Assembly: GCF_008369115.1 (NCBI RefSeq)
Contig: NZ_VOAZ01000003.1
Span: 248,001 to 312,000 of the forward strand
DNA from: Psychrobacter sp. ANT_WB68
GTDB lineage: Bacteria > Pseudomonadota > Gammaproteobacteria > Pseudomonadales > Moraxellaceae
Direction: 5' to 3'
Length of the DNA: 64,000 bases
Under the pieces are notes generated by a model that made no database searches, had not been told where the DNA came from, and was given only the letters and a program-made list of their open reading frames with translations. Each line of letters begins with the position of its first letter. Positions within the stretch are counted from its first letter, which is position 1. The position numbers were made by a program, and so were the translations under genes. Below, piece by piece: positions 18,989-28,402 of this stretch.

Positions 18989-19749
18989 TATAATTTGCGA
19001 TATTGCCCACGACCGATAAATTCAATAATGCCTCTATCGCGTAACACTTGTAATTGCTGACGAATTTTATCTTTAATGTGGTTGTTTTCAGGATGTGTAA
19101 TTTTTAATAAGTCGGCAAACGCATAAACCTGATTGAGAGAGAAATTAGTATCCAGTCTATCGATACATTGCAGTACATCTAGAGTCCAACCACGTGAAGT
19201 GATAGATTGCGTGCGTAAAAACAAGGTTTTTTGAAATTGCTCGGTGACATTTTCGCGTGGTATTACTTGCTGGTTTTTGACCAAAAATACTTTTCCTGAT
19301 TCGGGCACTTTACGCAAATCAATATTACAGCCGACCCAGCCGGCGCGTTTAGCAGTGACTGATAAAGGCTTACGTTTTATGATCATGTCCGGTTTAAAGA
19401 ACTGTTTGGGAATGATTAAAAAATTATTAACGCTCAATGCTTGGGAGTAGGTTAAAAAGAAAAAGTTTGGATTGTTATCACTGTTGATGCGCTCAATCAT
19501 AATGTCATAAGCGCCATCATTGATAATGTTGCTTAGTTTCGCTTTCTTACTTTTTAGCTCATATTCTTCGCTACAATGTGCGCAATAAAAATCAGCAACA
19601 GGTTTTCCGTTAGTGAATTCAGCCAATGGCGCATTATTACAATTAGGGCAATAGCTTTGATTGGCAACCCAATTCTCACTTAGTACTCTAATGATTTGGC
19701 TTGGTGACTTATAGTTTTTGGCAAGACTTTGATTGAAATGTAGATTCAT
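18985..19749 (-). CDS. dpnC: DpnI-like type IIM restriction endonuclease (methyl-directed)
   Basis: This 254-residue protein is the same length as pneumococcal DpnI and collinear with it. DpnI cleaves 5'-GATC-3' only when adenine is N6-methylated. The PD-(D/E)xK residues are present at the DpnI positions (Asp53 in PVADFYC, Glu64 and Lys66 in YELKSKK), as are the zinc ligands Cys34/Cys37 (CPNC) and Cys56/Cys59 (CAHC). The NNPNFFFLTYSQ, RRAGWVGCNIDLRKVP-like and RGWTLDVLQCIDRLD blocks and the C-terminal winged helix (HIKDKIRQQLQVLRDRGIIEF) are conserved. No cognate methylase is needed or seen; the host should lack GATC-adenine methylation. The AT-rich DNA suggests acquisition by transfer. Confidence 0.95.
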   Translation of the reverse strand: MNLHFNQSLAKNYKSPSQIIRVLSENWVANQSYCPNCNNAPLAEFTNGKPVADFYCAHCSEEYELKSKKAKLSNIINDGAYDIMIERINSDNNPNFFFLTYSQALSVNNFLIIPKQFFKPDMIIKRKPLSVTAKRAGWVGCNIDLRKVPESGKVFLVKNQQVIPRENVTEQFQKTLFLRTQSITSRGWTLDVLQCIDRLDTNFSLNQVYAFADLLKITHPENNHIKDKIRQQLQVLRDRGIIEFIGRGQYRKLY

Positions 19750-19920
19750 AACAAGTTTTCGTAACCAATGATGAAGTGCGAAAATAACATTAAAAGAGTA
19801 TGGATATTAAGCCGTAACTCTTAAGCTAACCATCAAGTTAATCGATAAGCTAAGCAAATACCATTGAAAATCGCCCAGTTCAATGCTAAATTCTAGCAAA
19901 CTTCTCCCTCGCGAGTGAAC

Positions 19921-21207
19921 ATGAGCACACCAACACCTGAAATACCACCTGAACGCCCTAATGAGTCGCCATCAAACAACCATGATGGTACTGATGGTCA
20001 GCCTGTCGATACGCCACCGTTGGACACAAAACCCGTTATTGACGATGTTCCTACAGAGGAAGTACCGGCGACTGATATCTCGCTCATTAACGGTAACAAT
20101 AAACCGCGCCACTATAAAGCCGATAACCCCTCGTTCTTTATGCAGCGCGGTTATCAAGTGTTGTTGGTGCTTGGGTTAATCGCTGCATTTTTCTTAGTTA
20201 TGGTGTATCAGACCTTGTTTGGTCGGATTGAGCAGCCAAAGCAAATGGTCACGATAGAGTCGGGTCAGACCTATTATGGTTTGCTACCGCAGTGGCAACA
20301 GCAAATACCGCTGTTTTCTGCCACGATTGCCAAGCTTTATATGAAAACGCAAGTCGAGGGTCCATTGCACGCCGGTATTTACCAATTACCAGAAAACCCC
20401 ACCTTTGCTGAAACGCTGCATATACTCGGGCAAGGGGTAAAAGCGTCGATGGTAAAGGTACAAATTATCGAAGGTAAAACCTCAAAAGATTTGTATCAAG
20501 CATTACGTGATAATAAAGGTATTAAGAAAGAAGTGCTGACCGCGGACAGTACTAATGCCAGTATCGCTCAAGCGTTAGATTTGGTTGGCATATTGCCGGA
20601 TGCGGTGGTGAATAGTAATGATGCTATCGTCAATCACAATCTTGAAGGCTGGTTTGCGCCTGATACCTATTATTATGGCGAAGGAAGCACGGATAAACAG
20701 GTACTAACCGACTTGTATAAACGCCAGCAGCAAGCGTTAACCAAAGCATGGGAGAATCGCGCCCCGAATTTGCCTTATAAGACCCCTTATGAGGCGCTGG
20801 TAATGGCGTCAATTATCGAAAAAGAAACCAGCGTGGCAGAAGAGCGTCCTTTGGTATCTGCGGTATTTAATAATCGCTTGAATAAGGGTATGCGTTTGCA
20901 AACTGATCCGACCATCATCTATGGTATGGGCAGCCGTTATGAAGGCAATATTCGCCGTAAAGACATCGATGAAAAGACGTCTTATAATACTTATCAAATC
21001 GATGGTTTACCACCGACGCCTATAGCCTTGCCGTCAGCAGCCTCTATCGAAGCGACCTTGCATCCTGCCGATAGCGAAGCATTATATTTTGTCGCGACAG
21101 GTAATGGCGGACACAAATTTACCAGTAGTTTGAATGACCATAACCAAGCGGTAAAAGAGTATTTAAGCGTTATGCGCGAGAAAAAATCCCAAACACCGCC
21201 TTCATAA
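19921..21207 (+). CDS. mltG: Endolytic peptidoglycan transglycosylase MltG (YceG)
   Basis: This inner-membrane lytic transglycosylase cuts nascent glycan strands and is thought to set their length. The 428-residue protein has a Pro/Thr-rich cytoplasmic N-terminus of about 70 residues, one membrane helix (VLLVLGLIAAFFLVMVY), a LysM-like region and the YceG domain with catalytic Glu in ASIIEKETS at about residue 305. Downstream are GMRLQTDPTIIYG, SYNTYQIDGLPPTPIALPS and the closing YFVATGNGGHKFT. The ATG at 19921 is chosen over a GTG two codons earlier. Unlike the usual arrangement it does not follow pabC directly, since the DpnI cassette intervenes; tmk follows after 130 bases. Confidence 0.95.
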   Translation: MSTPTPEIPPERPNESPSNNHDGTDGQPVDTPPLDTKPVIDDVPTEEVPATDISLINGNNKPRHYKADNPSFFMQRGYQVLLVLGLIAAFFLVMVYQTLFGRIEQPKQMVTIESGQTYYGLLPQWQQQIPLFSATIAKLYMKTQVEGPLHAGIYQLPENPTFAETLHILGQGVKASMVKVQIIEGKTSKDLYQALRDNKGIKKEVLTADSTNASIAQALDLVGILPDAVVNSNDAIVNHNLEGWFAPDTYYYGEGSTDKQVLTDLYKRQQQALTKAWENRAPNLPYKTPYEALVMASIIEKETSVAEERPLVSAVFNNRLNKGMRLQTDPTIIYGMGSRYEGNIRRKDIDEKTSYNTYQIDGLPPTPIALPSAASIEATLHPADSEALYFVATGNGGHKFTSSLNDHNQAVKEYLSVMREKKSQTPPS

Positions 21208-21337
21208 GCTGCACTTTAAACTTTTCTACCAACATATCATTAAAGAGCATTGCCATTGAGGAACGTTGTCGTTAATGGCAATGCCTGATGATAATGCTCC
21301 TCAATGTAAACGCCTCTCAATGCCACAAGGTCATATC

Positions 21338-22018
21338 ATGTCAGCATCCATACAAGCGCCGTTTTCTCAAACCACTATGACGCCCAAGCAAGGGCGTTTT
21401 ATTAGTTTTGAAGGCACTGAAGGCGTCGGCAAAACCACGGCGATTGAGCAATTATGTGCACGTTTGCAGGCAAGTGGTATTGACTATTTACGCACTCGTG
21501 AGCCGGGCGGTAGTCCATTTGCTGAGCGTTTGCGCGCCATGTTATTAGACCCGAATACCTCGATTAATGATGATACGGAGCTGTTATTAATGTTTGCGGC
21601 GCGCTGTGATCATATGCAGCACGTGATTTTACCAGCGTTACAACGCGGTACTTGGGTAATATGTGACCGCTTTACTGATTCGACTGTTGCTTATCAAGGC
21701 TTTGGACGGGCGAATGGCGACGCTACTGTACGTCGTAAAATCGACATGCTTATCGAGCAGTTTGTAGTGCAATTACCAGAGCTGACCTTATGGTTGGATT
21801 TACCGGTATTAGAGGGGATGGCACGCGCCAATAAACGCAGCGCCGCTGACCGTTTCGAGCAGCAAGCGACCGAGTTTTTTACCAAAGTTCATCAAGGGTT
21901 TAGTGTCCTTGCCAGCGAGCAGCCTGAGCGTATCCAGCGTATTGATGCTTCAGGCAGTGCCGATGAAGTCGGCGCGCGTATCTGGCAAACAGTTCAGGAT
22001 AGATTTCACCTAGATTAA
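21338..22018 (+). CDS. tmk: Thymidylate kinase
   Basis: This cytoplasmic kinase of 226 residues phosphorylates dTMP to dTDP. It shows the P-loop FEGTEGVGKTT, the DR(Y/F) block CDRFTDSTVAYQGFGR, the TREPGG motif and the LID segment ANKRSAADRFE. A longer frame opens at 21266, but the ATG at 21338 has AAGG seven bases upstream and leaves a short N-terminal extension before the P-loop, so it is preferred. In many gammaproteobacteria holB follows; here a terminator ends the unit instead. Confidence 0.93.
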   Translation: MSASIQAPFSQTTMTPKQGRFISFEGTEGVGKTTAIEQLCARLQASGIDYLRTREPGGSPFAERLRAMLLDPNTSINDDTELLLMFAARCDHMQHVILPALQRGTWVICDRFTDSTVAYQGFGRANGDATVRRKIDMLIEQFVVQLPELTLWLDLPVLEGMARANKRSAADRFEQQATEFFTKVHQGFSVLASEQPERIQRIDASGSADEVGARIWQTVQDRFHLD

Positions 22019-22068
22019 GTTTGGTTTTGTGTAGCTCTGTTATTTCCGTCTTAAAGCCACTAAGCAAA

Positions 22069-22097
22069 AAGCCCCAACTCAGCAGTTGGGGCTTTTA
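22069..22097 (+). terminator. Intrinsic terminator after tmk
   Basis: AGCCCCAACT-cagc-AGTTGGGGCT is flanked by an A run and a T-rich run. It probably also ends the leftward antiporter transcript from the other side. Confidence 0.88.
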
Positions 22098-22129
22098 TAT
22101 TTTACGGATTCGTTGCTTAAAAGCAGCCG

Positions 22130-24415
22130 TTATTCTTTATCGCTATCGCTATCGCTATCGCTATCGTTAGCATTGGCTATATTGTCGCCACTTGAGTCAG
22201 GTAGGCGATTAGGATCAAGGGAGCCGTCTTTGGTTTTAGGCGCGCCACCACTGCCATTACCGTTATGATTGCTAGAGGTCTTAGTTTTCGAAGTCGCTGT
22301 CGAATTATCCGATATCACCCCTTTATTAATAACGTTATGGACATTAATAGCGCTAGTAGATTTCTCTTTAGACTCTATCGCTTGAGCGTTTACTTTTTCG
22401 GAATGAATATCTAACGTTTTAGTCGCAGTAATAGATAGATTGTCTTGCTCAACTGGTATGTCAGTGCCTTTTGTAGACTCTGCCTCTACTATAGGTTTTG
22501 TCCCACTGATTTTATTACTATCGTCTGTTCCCTCTATCACTTGACGTTTTTCAGGTGCTTTCGAGCTAGACTCAAAGCTGGCATCTGCCGCTGCGCGTGC
22601 TTGTTCTTGTTGCGGCGTCACATCGACCGGTTTTGGTTGCACGTCATCATCGACGACTAAGGAGACAAGTTTGCGATCACGTGGCACCGTACCATCGAAT
22701 TTGTCAGTAATCACATGCAACTTACCTTCTTTATCGACCGTATAAAGAGGTACAAATTGCTTATTATCGGCTTTATATTGCTCAAAGCTGTAGCTGTCAG
22801 TGATATTGGTGATTTTAATACGCGCTTTTTTCGACAGCATACTGGCAAGCTTGGTATAAGTGACGTCTTTGCCAAATAACCACTGCGAATGGAAGTTACC
22901 TTGCTTATCATCGCGCTCGCTTCTGACTTTCTCATCACTGAATTTAAGGCGATACAGTTTGCGCTCGCCGAACTCATGACGATAATGAATCTCGGACAAG
23001 GTATTCATCTCTTTGTCCATACTCATGGCAAACAGTCGCCCGATACCGATAAGGTCTAAGTGATGATCGGCATGGTCAGAGATGGGATTACCAAAGTAGG
23101 TGCGCAGACCGCTCATGCGCGCGCGGGCAATATTGGTGTAGTTATTGTGGGCGACGATGACATCGAAACCTTGGTCTTTTAAAGAAGTCGCGACCAATAA
23201 AGCGATAGGATTGGAGCCAACGACTAAGATACCGTTGGTTTCAGGCTCACGGACGCCCAAGAAATTACCAACCATTTTTGCGCCTAAGCCTTGAATCATT
23301 ACCGTGCCAATAATGACCAAGAATACCAAAGGTACCAGCAGCTCGACCCCTTGAATATCATACTCTTGCAAGCGAATAGCAAATAGTGAGGAGATAGCAG
23401 CGGCGACGATACCGCGCGGTCCAATCCAGCTAATCATTAGCTTTTCATTGGTTTTTAGGTTTGAGCCAATAGATGATGCCCACACTGACAAAGGACGGGC
23501 GACAAACATCACAATCGCCAATAGCACCAGTCCAGCAAAGCCAACGCTCAGCAGGCTCTCAAGCTCAACACGGGCAGCAAGAATGATAAATAATACCGAT
23601 ACCAATAAAATGGTCAGTGATTCATTAAACTCTAAAATTGTCTCACGCGGGAATTTTGGCCAGTTAGCCAGCGCCACTCCAAGTACGGTAACGGTTAATA
23701 AGCCAGACTCGTGTTCTAAGTGGTTGGAGATAGAAAACAGCAGTAGCACGAAAGCAAGGGTGAAAACATTGCGTAAAAATTCAGGAATCATATGACGGCG
23801 CATTAAAAACGCTAATGTCCACGCCCCAGCTAATCCCATCGCTACTGCCAATATCACAATTTTGGCAAACAGCAAAATACTGCTGGCTTCACCGCCTGAA
23901 ATTATATATTCATAGACCAATACCACCGCAATCGCGCCGATAGGATCAATGATGATACCTTCCCATTTTAAAATGTTAGAGATGGTTTTATTGGGGCGCA
24001 CACTGCGTAGTAACGGCATAATGACCGTTGGACCAGTTACACAGACTAAGGCGCCAAACAGCAAGGCAATCAATGGGTCAACATCGAACAATAAATACGT
24101 CGACAGTGCCACAATAGCAATCGTGATAAGCACACCGACCGATACCAGCATCTGTACTACAGAGCCATGTTGTTTAATCTCATCAAACTCTAAGGTCAGT
24201 GAGCCTTCAAATAAAATAATCGCCACGCCCAATGAGATAAAAGGAAACATCAGCTCACCCAATACCAAGTCGGGGTCAAAAGCGCCTAATATTGGTCCAA
24301 CAATAATACCAATCAGTAATAAAAACAAAATGGACGGTTGCTTTAAATACCAAGCCAACCATTGGGCGGCAATGCCAAGCCCAACCACGCCGGATAACAA
24401 TAGGGCGGTATCCAT
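22130..24415 (-). CDS. CPA1-type cation:proton antiporter with RCK-like domain
   Basis: This 761-residue membrane antiporter opens with MDTALLLSGVVGLGIAAQWLAW. It has about 12 hydrophobic segments over residues 1-400, including GPTVIMPLLRSVRPN and the ISWIGPRGIVAAAISSLFA helix typical of NhaP-like CPA1 exchangers. Residues of about 405-520 form a TrkA-N/RCK-like nucleotide-binding fold (GILVVGSNPIALLVATSL). The last 150 residues or so are low-complexity Ser/Thr/Lys/Asp and end in an SDSDSDSD tail encoded by a hexanucleotide repeat. It exports Na+ or K+ in exchange for H+; the ion preference cannot be read. The ATG at 24415 is preceded by AAAGGAT. Confidence 0.88.
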   Translation of the reverse strand: MDTALLLSGVVGLGIAAQWLAWYLKQPSILFLLLIGIIVGPILGAFDPDLVLGELMFPFISLGVAIILFEGSLTLEFDEIKQHGSVVQMLVSVGVLITIAIVALSTYLLFDVDPLIALLFGALVCVTGPTVIMPLLRSVRPNKTISNILKWEGIIIDPIGAIAVVLVYEYIISGGEASSILLFAKIVILAVAMGLAGAWTLAFLMRRHMIPEFLRNVFTLAFVLLLFSISNHLEHESGLLTVTVLGVALANWPKFPRETILEFNESLTILLVSVLFIILAARVELESLLSVGFAGLVLLAIVMFVARPLSVWASSIGSNLKTNEKLMISWIGPRGIVAAAISSLFAIRLQEYDIQGVELLVPLVFLVIIGTVMIQGLGAKMVGNFLGVREPETNGILVVGSNPIALLVATSLKDQGFDVIVAHNNYTNIARARMSGLRTYFGNPISDHADHHLDLIGIGRLFAMSMDKEMNTLSEIHYRHEFGERKLYRLKFSDEKVRSERDDKQGNFHSQWLFGKDVTYTKLASMLSKKARIKITNITDSYSFEQYKADNKQFVPLYTVDKEGKLHVITDKFDGTVPRDRKLVSLVVDDDVQPKPVDVTPQQEQARAAADASFESSSKAPEKRQVIEGTDDSNKISGTKPIVEAESTKGTDIPVEQDNLSITATKTLDIHSEKVNAQAIESKEKSTSAINVHNVINKGVISDNSTATSKTKTSSNHNGNGSGGAPKTKDGSLDPNRLPDSSGDNIANANDSDSDSDSDKE
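22141..22164. repeat. Hexanucleotide tandem repeat in the antiporter C-terminus
   Basis: CGCTAT occurs four times in perfect tandem, with partial units on both sides. It encodes alternating Ser-Asp codons at the extreme C-terminus of the antiporter. Because the unit is six bases, copy-number change would alter tail length without shifting frame. Confidence 0.9.
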
Positions 24416-25482
24416 AAATTGATCCTTTTATAATCTTGTCATATTTTATATCTATTAAGATGCGCGATAGGCGCTGCTGTCATGAACTGTCGCAACATTC
24501 GCCTTAATAAGCTGTCGCAAATATCTATCACCGCTATGCGATAAAATTCATCGCTGTAATTAATCAATCACACCAATCACAGCATCAATCAAAATATGAG
24601 CGAGATACGATATGGTCAGTTTGAAATAAAATCGATACGTTAGTAGCTACGTGCTACTGGTATGAATTTTTCTAGCGTGCGGTTCGCAAGCGTGACAGAG
24701 GTGGCAAAAAACATATCCCAACAGCACAGTAGCGGATTTAAAATGAATCGACTATATTGCAGTACAGACAAGGCTTTCCTAGATTAATAAGCATAATTTA
24801 AAAAAGCAAAAGACGAAAAATAAGGTGGTGATAGCCAATCTGATAACATAATGACCGACAAAAATTAACTTTGGTTGGTCATATAAATTATTTGGCTTGT
24901 TATCATAACATGGTTTTATTTTATGTATTTCGACGGTCTCATTGCTCCGTTTTACTATCTGATCATAAAGCTTGTTAAAGCAGCTACTAAAGGTATGCTA
25001 TAAATAAGGCGGGCTTGCGTTATTTTTTAGCATTGCTAGCATAGGCTGACTAGCACGTTAAGCGCGCTGACTTATTCATCATATAAGCGTTATTTTCTAA
25101 TGGCAGAAATTTAAGCTCCAGTTGAAACAATAGCCTCTTGGCGTCAATAAAGGCAGTCAGATAATGACATTAACTGTCCCTATGATAGAAAAGATAAAGT
25201 TTTATACCATAAGTCTAAAATGGACGGTAAACTAACAAATAGTCTTCTTTGCAAGCATGTACTTACTGATAAAAGACTGTGATAAAAGTATGCTGTAAAT
25301 CTTTAACCTAAAAGACTCAAGACCACTCCTTTAGATTTTAGCAAATCAGCAAGCTGGGCAACAGTTAGTAGAATAAATTGATTAGTAAAATAGATTGATG
25401 AAATACGCCAAAATCATGCTTAATAACGGTTATGTTTAAACCGTTTATAATAACTATAAAGATCCATTATATGGAGGATAAT
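24416..25482. other. Long divergent intergenic region with a possible dispersed repeat
   Basis: About 1,070 bases without a convincing gene separate the leftward antiporter and the rightward htrA-type protease. The stretch 24600-24790 differs in texture from its flanks: it contains short imperfect palindromes (TAGTAGCTACGTGCTACT around 24640-24657) and a conserved-looking block around 24720-24790 that reminds me of an intergenic element found repeatedly in Psychrobacter genomes, although I cannot verify that here. A near-direct repeat (CTGTCGCAA) occurs at about 24486 and 24513. The right half should hold the protease promoter. Confidence 0.4.
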
Positions 25483-26937
25483 ATGCCTATCAATATGTCT
25501 AAAGCACCGAATAGTCGCAATTTGACACGTTGGTTACAACAGAGCACTTTAGCATTTGCCGTCGCCACTACGATGGCGGCTGGTATCAGTATAGCTACCG
25601 TAACGAATGCTGAAGCTGCCGTTACCACAGCAGATTTTTCTGGTCTGGTTCAGCAAGTTACCCCTGCTGTAGCAAGGGTCAATGTGACTAAAACTGTCAG
25701 CGAGGCCGAGCTTGCCAAAGCCCAAACCGCTGAGCTGTTGCGTAAATTCTTTGGAGATCGCTTACGCATTCCTGATGAAGCAGCGACGCCGGCGATTGAG
25801 CATGCTTATGGCACCGCATTTTTTGTCACCGCTGACGGTTATATGCTCACCAATCACCATGTGGTGGCAGGGGCGGACAAGATCAGTGTGACGCTCAATG
25901 ACAGGTCGGAGCTTGACGCGACGTTAGTAGGCAGTGATGAGCGCTCGGATGTGGCTGTATTAAAAGTAACCGGTCGTCAGTTCCCAGCGCTTCCAATCGG
26001 TGATTCGAATGCTTTAAGAGTAGGGGAGCCAGTATTGGCGATTGGGTCGCCCTTTGGCTTTGATTATTCGGCTTCGGCGGGCATTGTCAGTGCTAAGTCA
26101 CGCAATTTTTCGCGTGAAACCAGCGTACCCTTTATCCAAACTGACGTTGCGTTAAACCCTGGGAACTCAGGGGGTCCGTTATTTAATCAGCGCGGTGAAG
26201 TCATCGGCATTAACTCGCGTATTTTTAGCGGCACGGGCGGCTATATGGGACTGTCATTCTCCATTCCGATTGATGCGGCAATGGATATTTATGAGCAACT
26301 AAAAACCAATGGTGAAGTCGCGCGCGCCTATTTAGGCATTTATCCACAAGATATTGACCGTAATTTAGCCGAAGCTTATAACTTAGCGCGTCCGCAAGGG
26401 GCATTATTAACGCGCGTGTCACCAAATTCGCCCGCACAAAAAGCGGGGTTAAAGTCGGGTGACATTATTTTAAAATATAATGATATTCAAATTGTGGAAG
26501 CTTCCGACTTATTAAACCTGATTAATCGGGCACGACCTAATGATGGCTTTCGCGTACAAATTCAGCGCGATGGCAAGCAATCTATCATAACAGGCAAACT
26601 CAGTGATGCTTCTAACGATATCCAATCACAAACTTCTACTCAGCAGAGTAACGGCCTAAGCTTGGGATTGGCGCTACGCAACTTAACGCCAGAGGAACAA
26701 AGAGAGCTGGCGTCCGATAATAAGACTGGGGTACTGGTCACGGCAATTGAACCGACAGGATTGGCAGCACGTTCAGGCATACTGGCGGGCGACGTTATCA
26801 CCAACCTGCATCAAAAGCCTATCAAAACGGTCAATGATTTTTCTAGCGCCGTTTCATTATTACCCAAAAAAGGGGTGGTGACGCTTGAGATGATGCGTCA
26901 AGGTATTCCAGGTATTATTGGTTTGCGGATTGAGTAG
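25483..26937 (+). CDS. degQ: HtrA/DegQ-type periplasmic serine protease
   Basis: This 484-residue Do-like protease has a signal peptide (hydrophobic core about residues 17-40, cleavage likely after Ala-Glu-Ala-Ala). The trypsin-fold domain has the triad His in TNHHVVAGAD (about 125), Asp in SDVAVLKV (about 155) and Ser in LNPGNSGGP (about 227), followed by two PDZ domains (AYLGIYPQDI onward and GLSLGLALRNL onward). It degrades or refolds damaged envelope proteins. GGAGG five bases before the ATG at 25483 decides the start over a longer frame at 25432. DegP, DegQ and MucD are hard to tell apart by eye, so the symbol is tentative. Confidence 0.9.
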   Translation: MPINMSKAPNSRNLTRWLQQSTLAFAVATTMAAGISIATVTNAEAAVTTADFSGLVQQVTPAVARVNVTKTVSEAELAKAQTAELLRKFFGDRLRIPDEAATPAIEHAYGTAFFVTADGYMLTNHHVVAGADKISVTLNDRSELDATLVGSDERSDVAVLKVTGRQFPALPIGDSNALRVGEPVLAIGSPFGFDYSASAGIVSAKSRNFSRETSVPFIQTDVALNPGNSGGPLFNQRGEVIGINSRIFSGTGGYMGLSFSIPIDAAMDIYEQLKTNGEVARAYLGIYPQDIDRNLAEAYNLARPQGALLTRVSPNSPAQKAGLKSGDIILKYNDIQIVEASDLLNLINRARPNDGFRVQIQRDGKQSIITGKLSDASNDIQSQTSTQQSNGLSLGLALRNLTPEEQRELASDNKTGVLVTAIEPTGLAARSGILAGDVITNLHQKPIKTVNDFSSAVSLLPKKGVVTLEMMRQGIPGIIGLRIE

Positions 26938-27202
26938 AGGTTAATAGGTTGATATTAGCTACTATTGATAAGAGCCTATATTAAACAGCGCCTGTCGTCC
27001 TATAAAGCTTCATTGATAATTATACTTGTCTATCATAGAGTTCGGCCTCTATAATGGCTGATTTTTTATCAGATGACTGAAAACGCTTAGCTACTGTTAT
27101 TAACTTATTCCTTGAGTGATTTATTTATTGATTGCTCAATACGCTCTAATATAGGGTAAGTCGTTTGATAGGCTCATACTCTCCCGTAACCGCCAGGTAA
27201 TT

Positions 27203-28402
27203 ATGACTGACCACACATTTTATACGCTAAGTATCTCTACGGCAGCAGCATTGCTAGCGTATATCGCACTGTGGTCAGTGTTACAGACCTTCAATGTTAA
27301 TCCTACGAAACGTTTTCTGGGTATTTGGTTAAAGCTTTCGCTGTATTATGCCGCTTATACCATGCCAGTTTGGGCAGCATTATTAATAGTGGGTTGGTGG
27401 CAAGGTATGTTAGCGCCGCTATCGTTGCCATTGGTACTGATGGCTTTATTGACCATGGTATCTTACTTTTATACGGTGGTTATACAGCCAAACCGTTTAC
27501 GCCTCGAGCATCACACAGTCGATTTAGACTTAAAAGCACCGCTGACAGTTGCCGTACTGGCGGATTTGCGTATCGGAATCTATAGCGGCAAGCCACGTCA
27601 TATTCGTAAGCTGGTTACCACCATCAACGAATTATCTGTAGATGCGGTCTTAATTACTGGCGACTGGCTATACTATCCAAGTGCAGACTTGGTTGGACAA
27701 CTGATGTTGTTTAAAGCGCTTAATAAGCCTGTTTATACGGTGATGAGTACCTCCGATTTGCGTTATCAATCAATTAATACCACCAAGCAAGGACAACCAT
27801 TATTAGAAGATACGTTGGCTAGTGCCTTTGATGTGCTTGATATCAGTTATATCGGTCAACAGTGTACTTCGCTGCCGCTAAAATGTGCTAGTGTTAATAA
27901 TGATCAGCCAGTGATGCACGAATCAGGCAGTCGTAAAAAAAATAAAGCCATTCTTAGGCAGCAAACTATAGAAGATGAGCATATGGTTGCAGTACTTTGC
28001 GGCTGGCAAGATGTACCCGAACAACTTATAAATATCGAGAGCTCAAACGCGGCTGACAAAGCCACACTCAGTACTGAAATTGCTAATACTCGCTATCCCG
28101 TTATCATTTTGGCTTCACGGTTTGACAGTATTACTGACTTACCAAAATCTCTACAGCCAAGACCGTTATTAATCACTGGCGCTGCAAAAGTGATTCAGAA
28201 AAATATGTGGTTAGCACAAAAGCAACAAGGTATTCAACGCAATAGTGATCAGCTGACTTTTCTAGAGAATAGCCGTATAGGCAAGCAGCGTGGTTTATAC
28301 CAGCATAGCAGTACGCAGATATTTGTCAGTAGTGGTATTGGCACGCGAGGATTGCCTTTTCGCTTGTATCGTCCAACCATCGATGTGTTGACGATTCGTT
28401 AA
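27203..28402 (+). CDS. Membrane-anchored metallophosphoesterase-like protein, probably inactive
   Basis: This 399-residue protein has three or four N-terminal membrane helices (about residues 10-100) and a domain collinear with YaeI/LpxG-type calcineurin-like phosphoesterases. The frame of that fold is visible (LTVAVLADLRIG, INELSVDAVLITGDW, and the closing SSGIGTRGLPFRLYRPTIDVLTI), but most metal ligands are changed. The D-x-H motif reads DLR, GNHD reads STSD, the AHxP-type histidine is replaced (ILASRFD) and GHTHGGQ reads GAAKVIQ. A hydrophilic insert lies around residues 215-285. It is therefore probably a pseudoenzyme with a structural or binding role; this is inference from the missing residues. 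Confidence 0.75.
   Translation: MTDHTFYTLSISTAAALLAYIALWSVLQTFNVNPTKRFLGIWLKLSLYYAAYTMPVWAALLIVGWWQGMLAPLSLPLVLMALLTMVSYFYTVVIQPNRLRLEHHTVDLDLKAPLTVAVLADLRIGIYSGKPRHIRKLVTTINELSVDAVLITGDWLYYPSADLVGQLMLFKALNKPVYTVMSTSDLRYQSINTTKQGQPLLEDTLASAFDVLDISYIGQQCTSLPLKCASVNNDQPVMHESGSRKKNKAILRQQTIEDEHMVAVLCGWQDVPEQLINIESSNAADKATLSTEIANTRYPVIILASRFDSITDLPKSLQPRPLLITGAAKVIQKNMWLAQKQQGIQRNSDQLTFLENSRIGKQRGLYQHSSTQIFVSSGIGTRGLPFRLYRPTIDVLTIR

Noticed and set aside
22141..22164. Hexamer array considered as a CRISPR or phase-variable switch
   Set aside because: Units are contiguous with no spacers, and six-base units cannot shift the frame, so neither a CRISPR array nor an on/off switch fits.
24416..25482. 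Long gap considered as a site for a missed gene or insertion sequence
   Set aside because: No frame longer than a few dozen codons with a start signal, no terminal inverted repeats with target duplication, and no transposase motif on either strand.
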